64,000 nucleotides of DNA from Hydrogenophaga sp. Its GTDB lineage: Bacteria > Pseudomonadota > Gammaproteobacteria > Burkholderiales > Burkholderiaceae_C. A program made the translations under genes and the position numbers. How positions within the stretch are numbered: position 1 is the stretch's first letter; the number at the start of each line of letters is the position of its first letter. The stretch lies in the NCBI RefSeq assembly GCF_030373225.1, contig NZ_JAUCZG010000001.1, positions 124,001-188,000 of the forward strand, written 5' to 3'. This document shows positions 21,743-30,067 of this stretch, piece by piece. The notes under the pieces were generated by a model. That model was not told the DNA's origin. It saw only the letters and a list, made by a program, of their open reading frames with translations, and did not search any database.

Positions 21743-22621
21743 ATGAACGAACACATCGAGCGCCTGCTGGAGCGCGCAGAACAGTTGATGGCCCGCATCG
21801 AATCGGTGCTGCCGCAGCCCATGCAGGCGCCCGACTGGTCCGCATCAGTGGCCTGGCGCTATCGCAAGCGCTCAAGTGGTCACGGCTCGCTGGAGCCGGT
21901 GCGCCAGGTGGGTCCCATGCGCCTGGCCGACCTGCAGGAAATCGACGGACAGAAGGCGAAGATCCAGCGCAACACGCTGCAGTTCGTCAACGGACGGCCC
22001 GCCAACAACGTCCTGCTCACGGGAGCGCGGGGCACCGGCAAGTCCTCCCTGATCCGGGCCTGTCTCAATGAATACGCTTCCCGGGGCCTGCGCCTGATCG
22101 AGGTCGACAAGGCCGATCTCGTGGATTTGCCCGACATCGTGGATGTGGTGGTGGGTCGCCCCGAGCGCTTCATCGTTTTCTGCGATGACCTCAGTTTTGA
22201 AGACGGAGAGCCGGGCTACAAGGCTCTGAAGTCCATCCTCGATGGCTCGGTGTCGGCGGCCAGTCCCAACGTGTTGATTTACGCCACCAGCAACCGGCGT
22301 CACTTGTTGCCCGAGTACATGAAGGAAAACCTCAGCTACACCCACACCGCCGATGGAGAGGTTCATCCGGGCGAGGTGGTGGAGGAAAAGATCTCGTTGT
22401 CCGAGCGTTTCGGTCTGTGGGTGAGCTTCTATCCGTTCAGTCAGGACGAGTACCTCACCATCGTGGCGCAGTGGTTGTCATCCTTTGGAGTTTCTCCGGA
22501 AGACATCGCGGCCGCGAAACCGCAGGCGCTGGTGTGGGCGCTGGAGCGCGGTTCTCGCAGCGGGCGGGTGGCCTATCAGTTTGCCCGCGACTACGCAGGC
22601 ACCCACGCTTGCGGGACATGA
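21743..22621 (+). CDS. DUF815-type AAA+ ATPase
   Basis: A 292-aa ATP-binding protein. The N-terminus is a short helical region, then an AAA core with Walker A TGARGTGKSSL (about residues 93-103), Walker B IVFCDDLSFE and a sensor segment LIYATSNRRHL. These fit the DUF815 family, whose function is not established. The stop overlaps the start of the downstream Nudix gene (ATGA), a common pairing in betaproteobacteria that suggests coupled expression with nucleotide-pool or DNA housekeeping. Upstream in-frame starts overlap argJ and are not used. Confidence 0.85.
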   Translation: MNEHIERLLERAEQLMARIESVLPQPMQAPDWSASVAWRYRKRSSGHGSLEPVRQVGPMRLADLQEIDGQKAKIQRNTLQFVNGRPANNVLLTGARGTGKSSLIRACLNEYASRGLRLIEVDKADLVDLPDIVDVVVGRPERFIVFCDDLSFEDGEPGYKALKSILDGSVSAASPNVLIYATSNRRHLLPEYMKENLSYTHTADGEVHPGEVVEEKISLSERFGLWVSFYPFSQDEYLTIVAQWLSSFGVSPEDIAAAKPQALVWALERGSRSGRVAYQFARDYAGTHACGT

Positions 22622-23079
22622 GCGGGCCGACACTCGTCGTGGATGCCGAGCCGGGTGTCGTGCGTCCGGTGGACCGGGGAGTGATTGATGTGGCCGTTGG
22701 CGTGTTGATCGCTCCCGATGGCCGATTCCTGCTCACCTCGCGTCCATCTGGCAAGGTGTACGCAGGTTATTGGGAGTTTCCGGGCGGCAAGTTCGAGCCC
22801 GGCGAGTCGGTCGAGCAGGCGCTTCGTCGCGAGTTGCAGGAGGAGATCGGCGTGACCATCGGACGGGTCCACTCCTGGCGCGACAGTCTGGTGGACTATC
22901 CGCACGCCCTGGTTCGCCTGCATTTCTGCAAGGTCTTTGAATGGGCGGGCGAACTTCAGATGCGTGAAGGCCAGCAGTTCAGCTGGGAGCAACTGCCGGT
23001 GCGTTGCACACCGGTCTTGCCCGGTACGGTTCCGGTACTGGAGTGGCTTCGGTCGGAGCAGGGTGCACCAACCGTTTGA
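22618..23079 (+). CDS. mutT: MutT-type Nudix hydrolase
   Basis: A 153-aa Nudix protein, probably an 8-oxo-dGTP diphosphatase that cleans the nucleotide pool. The complete Nudix box GGKFEPGESVEQALRRELQE continuing into EIGV is near residues 58-80, preceded by the MutT-like feature AGYWEFPGGK. It overlaps the preceding ATPase gene by four bases and converges with yacG. Closeness to coaE-zapD-yacG mirrors E. coli, where mutT is a neighbour of yacG, supporting MutT. Substrate specificity is inferred. Confidence 0.88.
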   Translation: MSGPTLVVDAEPGVVRPVDRGVIDVAVGVLIAPDGRFLLTSRPSGKVYAGYWEFPGGKFEPGESVEQALRRELQEEIGVTIGRVHSWRDSLVDYPHALVRLHFCKVFEWAGELQMREGQQFSWEQLPVRCTPVLPGTVPVLEWLRSEQGAPTV

Positions 23080-23094
23080 CGCTGCGCCGGATGG

Positions 23095-23298
23095 TCAGGA
23101 GGCGCCGAAGTCCGGATCGTTCTGACTGTCCTGCTCGGGCAACTTGAAGCTCTCCGAAGCCCAGGCGCCGAAATCCATGTTCTTGCACCGCTCGCAGCAA
23201 AAAGGGCGGTAGGCGTTGCTGGGCGCATAGATGCTCGGCCCGCCACAACCCGGGCAGCGCACCGTCTTCAATGGGCTGGTGGAGGCGTTCGTGGACAT
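23095..23298 (-). CDS. yacG: DNA gyrase inhibitor YacG
   Basis: A 67-aa zinc-ribbon protein; in E. coli YacG binds GyrB and blocks its DNA binding. Zinc ligands are Cys15 and Cys18 (CPGCGG) and Cys34 and Cys38 in RPFCCERCKNMD. The acidic C-terminal tail (LPEQDSQNDPDF) is also typical. It is last in the pilBCD-coaE-zapD-yacG run, 19 bases after zapD. Confidence 0.94.
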   Translation of the reverse strand: MSTNASTSPLKTVRCPGCGGPSIYAPSNAYRPFCCERCKNMDFGAWASESFKLPEQDSQNDPDFGAS

Positions 23299-23317
23299 GG
23301 ACGGTCTCGCCGTTCGT

Positions 23318-24073
23318 TCAGGCGCAGAGTGTCAACTCGAACGCAGCATCGTCTTGTGCGGGGTGCAATCGATCGTCATTGCCCTGACGCATCATTCGAA
23401 CCGACAACATCAGCCGGTTGCCACTGATTTCCGGGATCAGCCCGGTGCCCGGGTCGATGCGCAGGCGAAGCAACTGGAATGTGCGACCCTGGGGCAGGGT
23501 TTGCTGAAACTGGCCACCGGGAGCGACCACCTTTTGAGGGGAACCCGAATCCCGCAACATCTTGAGCAGCAACACCACCGACTCGGCCAGGGGTGCCAGT
23601 GGCACCGACCACCGCTGCAGGTCGGCCTGCCGTTGCGCAGCGCTGTGATGCTGCCAGTTGTAATAGGCAGGCAGATCGAATTCACAGGTGCCTGCGGGAA
23701 TGCCGATCCGGCTGCGGATGCTCATCAGCCAGTCGTTCTCGGTCAATGACTGGCCCGTTTTGCCAATCAGGCCGCTGAGTTGCGAGAAACAATCCTCCAG
23801 TTGACCGATCGCTTCATTGAGCGCCTGCTCGGAGATCATGGGATTGCCGCGGTAGGACGCCAGTTGCTGCTTGTGCCGCTCGATGTCCTTGAGCACATCC
23901 GACTTCATGTCGGCTCTGGACGCCACTTCGATGATTTCGAAGATGGTCTGAATGGCGAAATGGTGATCCAGCGGGTGTTGGCGCGGCACCAGTTCGACCA
24001 TGCGCCGGAACAATTGCTCAAGTCGCAGGTAAGTGCGGATGCGTTCGTTGAATGGATATTCGTACAGGATCAC
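23318..24073 (-). CDS. zapD: cell division protein ZapD
   Basis: FtsZ-binding protein (DUF1342) that bundles protofilaments at the Z ring. The 251 aa start with ILYEYPFNERIRTYLRLE, the strongly conserved opening of the family, which fixes a GTG start at 24071-24073. The rest combines helical and beta regions with a GTCEFDLPAYYNWQH stretch. It lies between coaE and yacG, the same order as in E. coli. Confidence 0.94.
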   Translation of the reverse strand: MILYEYPFNERIRTYLRLEQLFRRMVELVPRQHPLDHHFAIQTIFEIIEVASRADMKSDVLKDIERHKQQLASYRGNPMISEQALNEAIGQLEDCFSQLSGLIGKTGQSLTENDWLMSIRSRIGIPAGTCEFDLPAYYNWQHHSAAQRQADLQRWSVPLAPLAESVVLLLKMLRDSGSPQKVVAPGGQFQQTLPQGRTFQLLRLRIDPGTGLIPEISGNRLMLSVRMMRQGNDDRLHPAQDDAAFELTLCA

Positions 24074-24115
24074 AGCAGCGTGGGTTCGCAGGGCGGGTCA
24101 GCGGGTGGGCGTTCA

Positions 24116-24733
24116 TCATAGCCCGAAGCGTTTCGCCATCACGCTGGCCAGATGTTGCAGGATGTCCAGATCATCCGTGTCGTTGAACACCACACAGTCC
24201 GCAGCTGCCAAACGTTGCTCGCGTGAGCTCTGGTTGCGCATGACCGCTTCGATCATGTCGGTATCCCAGCCATTGCGCTGCTGGACCCTGCGAACCTGGG
24301 TTGCAGGCATGCAGTCGACCACCAGCACCCGGTCAAGCTGCCACCGCCAGTGCCGCGACTCCACAAGAAGTGGAACATCGAAAATCAGCACGCTCGAAGA
24401 CGCTTGCGCAGCGAGGCGTCGGATCTCTGATGCGACCAAGGGGTGAACGATGTCCTCCAGCATCTTGCGCGCCTGGGGCTGTGCAAAGACATGCTCGCGC
24501 ATGCGCGCTCTGTCGAGGGCACCGTCGGCAGAGATGAACACCTGCCCGAATGTGGCTGCGATGGCCGGCATGGCGGCACCGCCAGAGGCGGTGCAGGCCC
24601 GTGCAACGGCATCCGCATCGATCAGGTCCGCGCCGTGCTCCCCGAGCATGCGTGCCAATGTGCTTTTTCCGCTGCCGATGCCTCCGGTGAGTCCCAGCCG
24701 AAGCACTTGCGACGTTGGGGCCCGGGTGTTCAC
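24116..24733 (-). CDS. coaE: dephospho-CoA kinase
   Basis: Final step of coenzyme A synthesis: phosphorylates the 3'-hydroxyl of dephospho-CoA. The 205-aa P-loop kinase has Walker A GLTGGIGSGKST (about residues 14-25), the DADAVARA substrate motif, a VFDVPLLVES segment and a lid with RVQQRNG. The start is GTG (24731-24733), just inside the end of pilD, giving a four-base overlap that suggests coupling. Confidence 0.95.
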   Translation of the reverse strand: MNTRAPTSQVLRLGLTGGIGSGKSTLARMLGEHGADLIDADAVARACTASGGAAMPAIAATFGQVFISADGALDRARMREHVFAQPQARKMLEDIVHPLVASEIRRLAAQASSSVLIFDVPLLVESRHWRWQLDRVLVVDCMPATQVRRVQQRNGWDTDMIEAVMRNQSSREQRLAAADCVVFNDTDDLDILQHLASVMAKRFGL

Positions 24734-25593
24734 AAGCCCACAGCGGCCAGAATGGCCGCCGGGCCGAAAATCATGGCGGTCAGTCCGGCCAGCGCGAGGA
24801 AGGGTCCGAACGGGACATAACCGCCCTCGCGCAGTTCACCCCTGAGTTTGATACCGATGCCGATCACCGCTCCAATGACGGAAGCCATGAGGATGATGGG
24901 GACCAGGGCCTGCCAACCGAACCAGGCACCGAACGCGGCAAAGAGCTTGAAGTCTCCGTAGCCCATGCCTTCCTTTCCGGTTGTCAGCTTGAAACCCCAA
25001 TACACCAGCCACAGCGACAGGTAGCCGCCCACGGCACCCCACAAGGCGTTTGTCAGGGTAGCGTCGGTCGCACCCAATCCGGCGGCGCAAAGGCCTGCCC
25101 ACAACAACGGCAGCGTGATGTCGTCGGGCAGCAGGGTGGTATCCCAGTCGATACAGGCCAGCGCCAACACCGAGGCCGAGAAACCGCACCAGGCGAGTGC
25201 TTCCCAGCCGACCCCCGAACGCCATCCGCACCAGGCAAACAGCGCGGCACACGTCAGTTCCACCGCCGGGTAACGCAGGCTGATCGGCGCAGAACATTGA
25301 CTGCACTTTCCGCGCAAGGCGAGGTAACTGAAAACGGGAATGTTCTCGAACCAGCGGATCTGGTGACCGCAATGGGGGCAGCGGGACCGTGGAACCATGA
25401 GGTTGAAGGTCTCGACGGCCTGCTTGGCAGGGGTGTCACCCGCATGCTGATCGGTATGGATGTCCGCACACTCGGCTGCCCAGTGCAGTTCCATCATCTT
25501 CGGCAGGCGGTGAATCACCACGTTGAGGAAACTGCCCACCAGCAAACCGAGAAGCCCAAGCAGCGCCGCCTCGGGCGCACCCGCACCCAGCAT
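24730..25593 (-). CDS. pilD: prepilin leader peptidase/N-methyltransferase PilD
   Basis: Inner-membrane aspartyl protease that cleaves and methylates type IV prepilins and type II pseudopilins. The ATG at 25593 gives 287 aa. The cytoplasmic N-terminal domain has the tetracysteine zinc region CPHCGHQIRW and CSQCS, tied to methylation. The protease core shows catalytic aspartates in IDWDTTLLPDD and GYGDFKLFAAFGAW, with about seven more hydrophobic spans. Its start overlaps the pilC stop (TGATG). Confidence 0.95.
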   Translation of the reverse strand: MLGAGAPEAALLGLLGLLVGSFLNVVIHRLPKMMELHWAAECADIHTDQHAGDTPAKQAVETFNLMVPRSRCPHCGHQIRWFENIPVFSYLALRGKCSQCSAPISLRYPAVELTCAALFAWCGWRSGVGWEALAWCGFSASVLALACIDWDTTLLPDDITLPLLWAGLCAAGLGATDATLTNALWGAVGGYLSLWLVYWGFKLTTGKEGMGYGDFKLFAAFGAWFGWQALVPIILMASVIGAVIGIGIKLRGELREGGYVPFGPFLALAGLTAMIFGPAAILAAVGL

Positions 25594-26810
25594 CAAACCA
25601 CCTGACCCAGCTTGAAAATGGGGAGGTACATCGACACGACAATGCCCCCGATGACCGTGCCGAGCACCACGATGATGATGGGCTCCATGAGGCTGGAGAT
25701 GCCGGCCACCATGTCGTCGACCTCCGCTTCGTAAAAGTCTGCGGCCTTTCCGAGCATGTGGTCAATAGAGCCGGACTCCTCGCCGATCGCGCACATCTGC
25801 AACACCATCGACGGGAAGATGTTGGCATTGGTCATCGCGTTGGTCAGGCTGGTTCCAGTGGACACTTCCTGCTGGATCCGTTCAGTGGCGATCGCATAAA
25901 CCGAGTTGCCCGAAGCCCCACCCACCGAGTCGAGTGCCTCGACCAGCGGCACGCCTGCTGCGAACATGGTGGAAAGTGTCCTCGTCCAGCGAGCGATGAC
26001 CGACTTCTCGATGAGAATGCCAAAAATCGGCAGCTTCAACAGGATCCGGTCCATGAAGCGCTGCACTTTTTCGTTGCGGCGCCATGCCTGCATGAAAAAG
26101 TAGAAGCCACCACCGAGACCCCCGAAGATCAGCCACCAATACTCGATGAAAAATTCACTCAACCCGATGACGAACAGGGTGGGGGCAGGAAGGTCCGCCC
26201 CGAACGAAGAGAACACCTCCTTGAACGAGGGGATCACGAAAATCATGATGACGGCCACCACCACGAAGGCCACGATCACCACCGCGATGGGGTACATCAG
26301 CGCCGACTTGATCTTTGACTTGAGCGCCTCGGTTTTCTCCATGTAGACCGCGAGGCGGTCCAGCAACTCTTCCAGGATACCGGCCGCTTCACCCGCCTCG
26401 ATGAGGTTGCAGTAAAGGCTGTCAAAGTACAGCGGATTCTTTCGGAAGGCAGCGCTCAGTGAGGTTCCGGTCTCGACATCGGTGCGGATGTCGTTGAGCA
26501 GTTTGGTCACGCTCGGATTCGGATTGCCGCGGCCGACAATGTCAAATGCCTGCAGCAACGGAACGCCGGCCTTCATCATGGTGGCCAGTTGGCGGGTGAA
26601 AATCGCGATGTCCTTGGGCCTGATGCGCTTGCCCGAACTCATGCGGCGCTTTTTCACCTTGCTCGGGATGATGCCCTGTCGGCGCAGCGCTGCCAGCACC
26701 TGGTTCTCTCCCACGGCGCGGGTTTCTCCCCGAACTGTCTTGCCGTTGCGATCCTTGCCTTCCCACTCGAAAACGACGTCTTTGATGCTCTTGGTTGCAG
26801 CGGTTGCCAT
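25593..26810 (-). CDS. pilC: type IV pilus inner membrane platform protein PilC
   Basis: Platform protein (405 aa) with two T2SSF/GspF domains (about 70-195 and 275-395) separated by membrane helices. FTRQLATMMKAGVPLLQA and WTRTLSTMFAAGVPLVEA show the internal duplication. It couples the PilB motor to pilin insertion. The start MATAATKSIKDVVFEWEG is chosen over upstream frame extension that overlaps pilB. It lies 32 bases after pilB and is coupled to pilD. No pilin gene is in the window. Confidence 0.95.
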   Translation of the reverse strand: MATAATKSIKDVVFEWEGKDRNGKTVRGETRAVGENQVLAALRRQGIIPSKVKKRRMSSGKRIRPKDIAIFTRQLATMMKAGVPLLQAFDIVGRGNPNPSVTKLLNDIRTDVETGTSLSAAFRKNPLYFDSLYCNLIEAGEAAGILEELLDRLAVYMEKTEALKSKIKSALMYPIAVVIVAFVVVAVIMIFVIPSFKEVFSSFGADLPAPTLFVIGLSEFFIEYWWLIFGGLGGGFYFFMQAWRRNEKVQRFMDRILLKLPIFGILIEKSVIARWTRTLSTMFAAGVPLVEALDSVGGASGNSVYAIATERIQQEVSTGTSLTNAMTNANIFPSMVLQMCAIGEESGSIDHMLGKAADFYEAEVDDMVAGISSLMEPIIIVVLGTVIGGIVVSMYLPIFKLGQVV

Positions 26811-26842
26811 GGTGTCCTCTCGGGCGTGTGTCTGGCTCAGCG

Positions 26843-28576
26843 TCACTCGTTGGTGACGCTGAGCACCTCTTCCAGCGAAGTCATGCCCAGCTTCACCTTG
26901 AGAAGGCCGGACTCGCGCAGCGTGCGGACGCCTTCCTTGCCGGCCTGCTGGGCAATGTCCAGCGCGCTGCCACCGCGCAGGATGATTCGTTGAATTTCTT
27001 CGGTGATCGGCATCACCTGGTAGATGCCGACGCGACCCTTGTAGCCGTTGTTGCAGGCTGAACAGCCTACCGGTCGGTAGGGGGTCCATGTGCCGTCAAG
27101 GTCCTCTGCCTTGAAGCCTGCGTCGACCAGCGCTTTGCGTGGCACATCCAAAGGGGCCTTGCAGACGCCACACAGGCGTCGGGCGAGTCGCTGTGCGGTG
27201 ATCAGGATCACGCTGGAAGCGATGTTGAACGTGGGAATGCCCATGTTCATCATCCGGGTCAGCGTGGTCGGCGCATCGTTGGTGTGCAAGGTCGACAGCA
27301 CCATGTGGCCGGTTTGGGCCGCCTTGATGGAAATGTCGGCCGTTTCCAGATCGCGGATCTCGCCGACCATGATCACGTCTGGATCCTGGCGCAAGAATGC
27401 CTTCAGGGCAGCCGCAAAGGTCAGCCCGGCCTTCTCGTTCACGTTGACCTGGTTCACTCCTGGCAGGTTGATCTCGGACGGATCCTCAGCAGTGGAGATG
27501 TTGATGCCGGGCTTGTTCAGGATGTTCAGGCAGGTGTAGAGCGACACCGTCTTGCCCGAACCTGTCGGACCGGTCACAAGCACCATCCCGTAGGGCCGCC
27601 CGATGGCCGCCATCAACCGTTCCTTTTCTTCCGGTTCGTAGCCGAGTGCGTCAATACCCACCTTTGCACTGCTGGGATCAAGAATACGGATGACGATCTT
27701 TTCGCCGAAAAGGGTGGGCAATGTGCTCACCCGGAAATCGATCACTCGATCCGGACCAATCTTGAGCTTCATCCTGCCATCCTGTGGCACCCGCTTTTCG
27801 GAGATGTCCATGCGGGAAATCACCTTGATGCGCGAAGCCAGCTTGTCCTTGATGGCGACCGGTGGGGACGCGATCTCCCTGAGTTCGCCATCCACCCGGA
27901 ATCGAACCCGGTAGTTGTGCTCATACGGTTCAAAATGCAGGTCGGAGGCGCGCATGTTGAATGCGTCGATCAGCATCTTGTGGAGAAACTTGACGACAGG
28001 TGCGTCATCGACCTCCGACGCCTTGTCGTTCGCGTCGGTGACCACGGTCTCTGTGGCCATTTCGTCGAATTCGAAGTCTCCGCCGATGATGTTGTCCATC
28101 GTTTCGGCGACGCTGGTGGTCTGCGCGTCCACCAGTTTGCTGAGCTTGTCGTACTCGGCAATGACCCAGTCCACTCCCATTTGTGTGGCGAACTTGATCT
28201 TTTCGGCGGCCTGTTGGTCTGCCGGATCCGCGGTTGCCACCATCAGACGGTTGTTGCGCTTGCTCAGAACAACGATGCGGTAGTCCGAGCAGATTTTTGC
28301 ATCAAGCAAGCCGCTGGGAAGGCGCTGCACATCGATGGCATCAAGGTCCAGCAAGGGCGCCGAGAACGCCGCCGACATGGTGTGGGCGAGATCGGCCGCG
28401 GACACCGCACCAGAACCCGTGAGTTCGGCGATGAAACTGGAACGACCGCTCTGAGCCTTGCGATACAACTCCTCGGCGGCTTTTTGCCCCAGCTTTCCGG
28501 CCGACACCAATGCCCGGCCCAGGCCGGGCAGGGCCATGGACGGACTTTCCTGAGTGACAGATTCGACAGACGCCAT
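26843..28576 (-). CDS. pilB: type IV pilus assembly ATPase PilB
   Basis: Hexameric extension motor of type IV pili, 577 aa. The N-terminal GspE/MshEN-type domain (about 20-150) precedes a C-terminal ATPase with Walker A GPTGSGKTVSL, an Asp box, Walker B VIMVGEIRD and a His box TGHMVLSTLHTND. A tetracysteine zinc site is made by CGVCK and CSAC. It is first of six minus-strand genes. The 172 bases upstream, up to tRNA-Pro, hold a strong hairpin. Confidence 0.96.
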   Translation of the reverse strand: MASVESVTQESPSMALPGLGRALVSAGKLGQKAAEELYRKAQSGRSSFIAELTGSGAVSAADLAHTMSAAFSAPLLDLDAIDVQRLPSGLLDAKICSDYRIVVLSKRNNRLMVATADPADQQAAEKIKFATQMGVDWVIAEYDKLSKLVDAQTTSVAETMDNIIGGDFEFDEMATETVVTDANDKASEVDDAPVVKFLHKMLIDAFNMRASDLHFEPYEHNYRVRFRVDGELREIASPPVAIKDKLASRIKVISRMDISEKRVPQDGRMKLKIGPDRVIDFRVSTLPTLFGEKIVIRILDPSSAKVGIDALGYEPEEKERLMAAIGRPYGMVLVTGPTGSGKTVSLYTCLNILNKPGINISTAEDPSEINLPGVNQVNVNEKAGLTFAAALKAFLRQDPDVIMVGEIRDLETADISIKAAQTGHMVLSTLHTNDAPTTLTRMMNMGIPTFNIASSVILITAQRLARRLCGVCKAPLDVPRKALVDAGFKAEDLDGTWTPYRPVGCSACNNGYKGRVGIYQVMPITEEIQRIILRGGSALDIAQQAGKEGVRTLRESGLLKVKLGMTSLEEVLSVTNE

Positions 28577-28603
28577 AAGCCCGTAATCTATCGTAAATCA
28601 ACG

Positions 28604-28629
28604 ACTTGCCCCTCACTATTGAGGCAAGT
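28604..28629. repeat. hairpin in the pilB leader region
   Basis: ACTTGCCCCTCA at 28604-28615 pairs with TGAGGCAAGT at 28620-28629 around a CTAT loop, with two C bases bulged on one side. It lies 28 bases upstream of the pilB ATG. No T run follows on either strand, so a simple terminator is unlikely; an mRNA leader structure is possible. Confidence 0.4.
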
Positions 28630-28748
28630 TGTGCTGAATATGCGGATTCACGCCACTCGGCGTTGTATCAAGGTTGCGTCGTCTTCGTCGGTCGTATCCA
28701 GGCACCCGTTCATCGGGCAAAAATCTCACCGGACTTGAGAAGACAGCC

Positions 28749-28825
28749 TGGTCGGGGTGAGAGGATTCGAACCTCCGGCCTCTACGTCCCGAACGTAGCG
28801 CTCTACCTGGCTAAGCTACACCCCG
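28749..28825 (-). tRNA. tRNA-Pro (anticodon CGG)
   Basis: A complete 77-base cloverleaf on the minus strand. The acceptor arms CGGGGTG and CACCCCG pair perfectly. The D arm is GCTT/GAGC. The anticodon stem CTACG/CGTAG encloses TTCGGGA with anticodon CGG at 28789-28791. The T arm has loop TTCGAAT. Discriminator A and CCA are encoded. It reads CCG codons, which are abundant in this GC-rich DNA. It lies just after the ispB terminator. Confidence 0.97.
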
Positions 28826-28842
28826 ACTGACCCGCTGGGCCC

Positions 28843-28863
28843 AAAAAACGGCGCACCAGCGCC
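28843..28863 (-). terminator. intrinsic terminator of ispB
   Basis: Read on the minus strand, a perfect five-pair GC stem GGCGC/GCGCC with a TGGT loop is followed, after one G, by six T residues. It starts eight bases after the ispB stop and separates ispB from tRNA-Pro. Confidence 0.75.
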
Positions 28864-28870
28864 CGGAAAG

Positions 28871-29854
28871 TCAGGTGCGGCGCCCCAACAAATCCGCCGC
28901 CAATTGTAGCAAAGCAGCGCTGTAGTCATTGTCGGGGAGCTGCCTGGCTGCGTCGATTGCACGCTGTGCTTCAGCGTCCGCGCTTGCCCTCGCCTCTTTC
29001 AGCGCACCGGTGTCGAGAATGATTGTCCGGATGTCTTCAAGGTGTGCGACATCACCTTGTTCGATGGCCTGCTTGATCAGGTGCCTTTGCGCTTCAGAGC
29101 CCTTTCGCAAAGCGCAAATGATGGGCAGTGTCACTTTTCCCTCCCGAAGGTCATCGCCCAGATTTTTCCCCAGTTCCTCGGGGCTGCCTTCGTAGTCCAG
29201 CACATCGTCGATCACCTGAAAGGCAGTGCCGAGCGCCTGTCCGTAGCTGGCACAAAGCGCCTCGGTCGGTCCGTCTGCGAGGGCGAGGATGGCTGCAAGT
29301 CGGGCACTGGCTTCGAACAGCTTGGCGGTCTTGGATCGAATCACCCGAAGGTAGGCCGCCTCGTCAATGGAGGCGTCGTACATGTTCATGAGTTGCTGCA
29401 CCTCACCCTCGGCGATCACGTTGGTGGCATCCGACAGCACCTGCATGACGCGCATGTCGCTGACATCGACCATCATCTGGAACGCTCTCGAATAAAGGAA
29501 ATCGCCCACAAGAACGCTCGCAGCATTGCCGAAGCGCTCATTGGCCGTTTCACGCCCGCGACGAAGCGTGGACTCGTCCACCACATCATCATGAAGCAGG
29601 GTGGCGGTGTGGATGAACTCAACGACAGCCGCCAGAGTGTGCCGGTGAGGGCTTTGACTGCCGATTGATCCGCTCAACATCAGCAGCAGGGCAGGGCGCA
29701 ATCGTTTCCCGCCGGCCGAGATGATGTACTGGGCAATTTCCCTGACCAGCGGCACCTCCGTGGTCAGCCGCTCATGGATCACCTGGTCAACGCGGAGCAT
29801 GTCCGGTTGGATCAATGCGAGGGGGTTGCCAGGTTTGGAGAATGGGATCGTCAA
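28871..29854 (-). CDS. ispB: octaprenyl diphosphate synthase (trans-polyprenyl synthetase)
   Basis: Makes the long isoprenoid tail of ubiquinone. Both aspartate-rich motifs are present: LLHDDVVDESTLRRGRETAN (first DDxxD) and QVIDDVLDYEG (second), with the conserved SAGGKRLRPALLLML opening. The start is uncertain. The only nearby ATG (29800) would drop the family's first helix (LIQPDM), so a TTG at 29854 is used here (327 aa); TTGs at 29815 and 29917 are alternatives. It is divergent from rplU, as is usual. Confidence 0.9.
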   Translation of the reverse strand: MTIPFSKPGNPLALIQPDMLRVDQVIHERLTTEVPLVREIAQYIISAGGKRLRPALLLMLSGSIGSQSPHRHTLAAVVEFIHTATLLHDDVVDESTLRRGRETANERFGNAASVLVGDFLYSRAFQMMVDVSDMRVMQVLSDATNVIAEGEVQQLMNMYDASIDEAAYLRVIRSKTAKLFEASARLAAILALADGPTEALCASYGQALGTAFQVIDDVLDYEGSPEELGKNLGDDLREGKVTLPIICALRKGSEAQRHLIKQAIEQGDVAHLEDIRTIILDTGALKEARASADAEAQRAIDAARQLPDNDYSAALLQLAADLLGRRT

Positions 29855-29899
29855 GGTTCGGGCCGGGAGAGGGGTGGTGGTGGATGCCTGGCTCAAGGC

Positions 29900-29905
29900 A
29901 TTATA
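29900..29905 (-). promoter_or_regulatory. candidate -10 box of the ispB promoter
   Basis: A perfect TATAAT is read on the minus strand, 46 bases upstream of the TTG proposed as the ispB start. The -35 region at normal spacing is weak. If used, it rules out initiation at the further-upstream TTG at 29917. Confidence 0.35.
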
Positions 29906-29975
29906 GAAACCACGCAACTGCCTTCGATGAGCTGCGGGGCGCCCGGATCATGGAGGCCCACCGGCAGGCGTTCTC

Positions 29976-30004
29976 TTGTGATCCGGCGCTTCGCATGCTA
30001 GACT
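29976..30004 (+). promoter_or_regulatory. sigma70 promoter of rplU-rpmA
   Basis: TTGTGA at 29976-29981 and TAGACT at 29999-30004 are separated by exactly 17 bases. Transcription would begin around 30011, just before the first leader hairpin, and 57 bases upstream of the rplU ATG. Confidence 0.55.
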
Positions 30005-30012
30005 CGCCGGCT

Positions 30013-30054
30013 CAGTGAAATTGGATTCACTGGGTTTCCATTCGTGGAATTTTT
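30013..30054 (+). promoter_or_regulatory. two hairpins in the rplU leader, the second followed by a T run
   Basis: Hairpin 1 is CAGTGAA (30013-30019) and TTCACTG (30026-30032), a perfect seven-pair stem. Hairpin 2 is TTCCA (30036-30040) and TGGAA (30045-30049) closed by a TTCG tetraloop, and is followed directly by TTTTT at 30050-30054. The second has the form of a weak intrinsic terminator inside the leader, so it could be an attenuator for the L21-L27 operon. Confidence 0.45.
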
Positions 30055-30067
30055 ACAAGAGGTTCAT

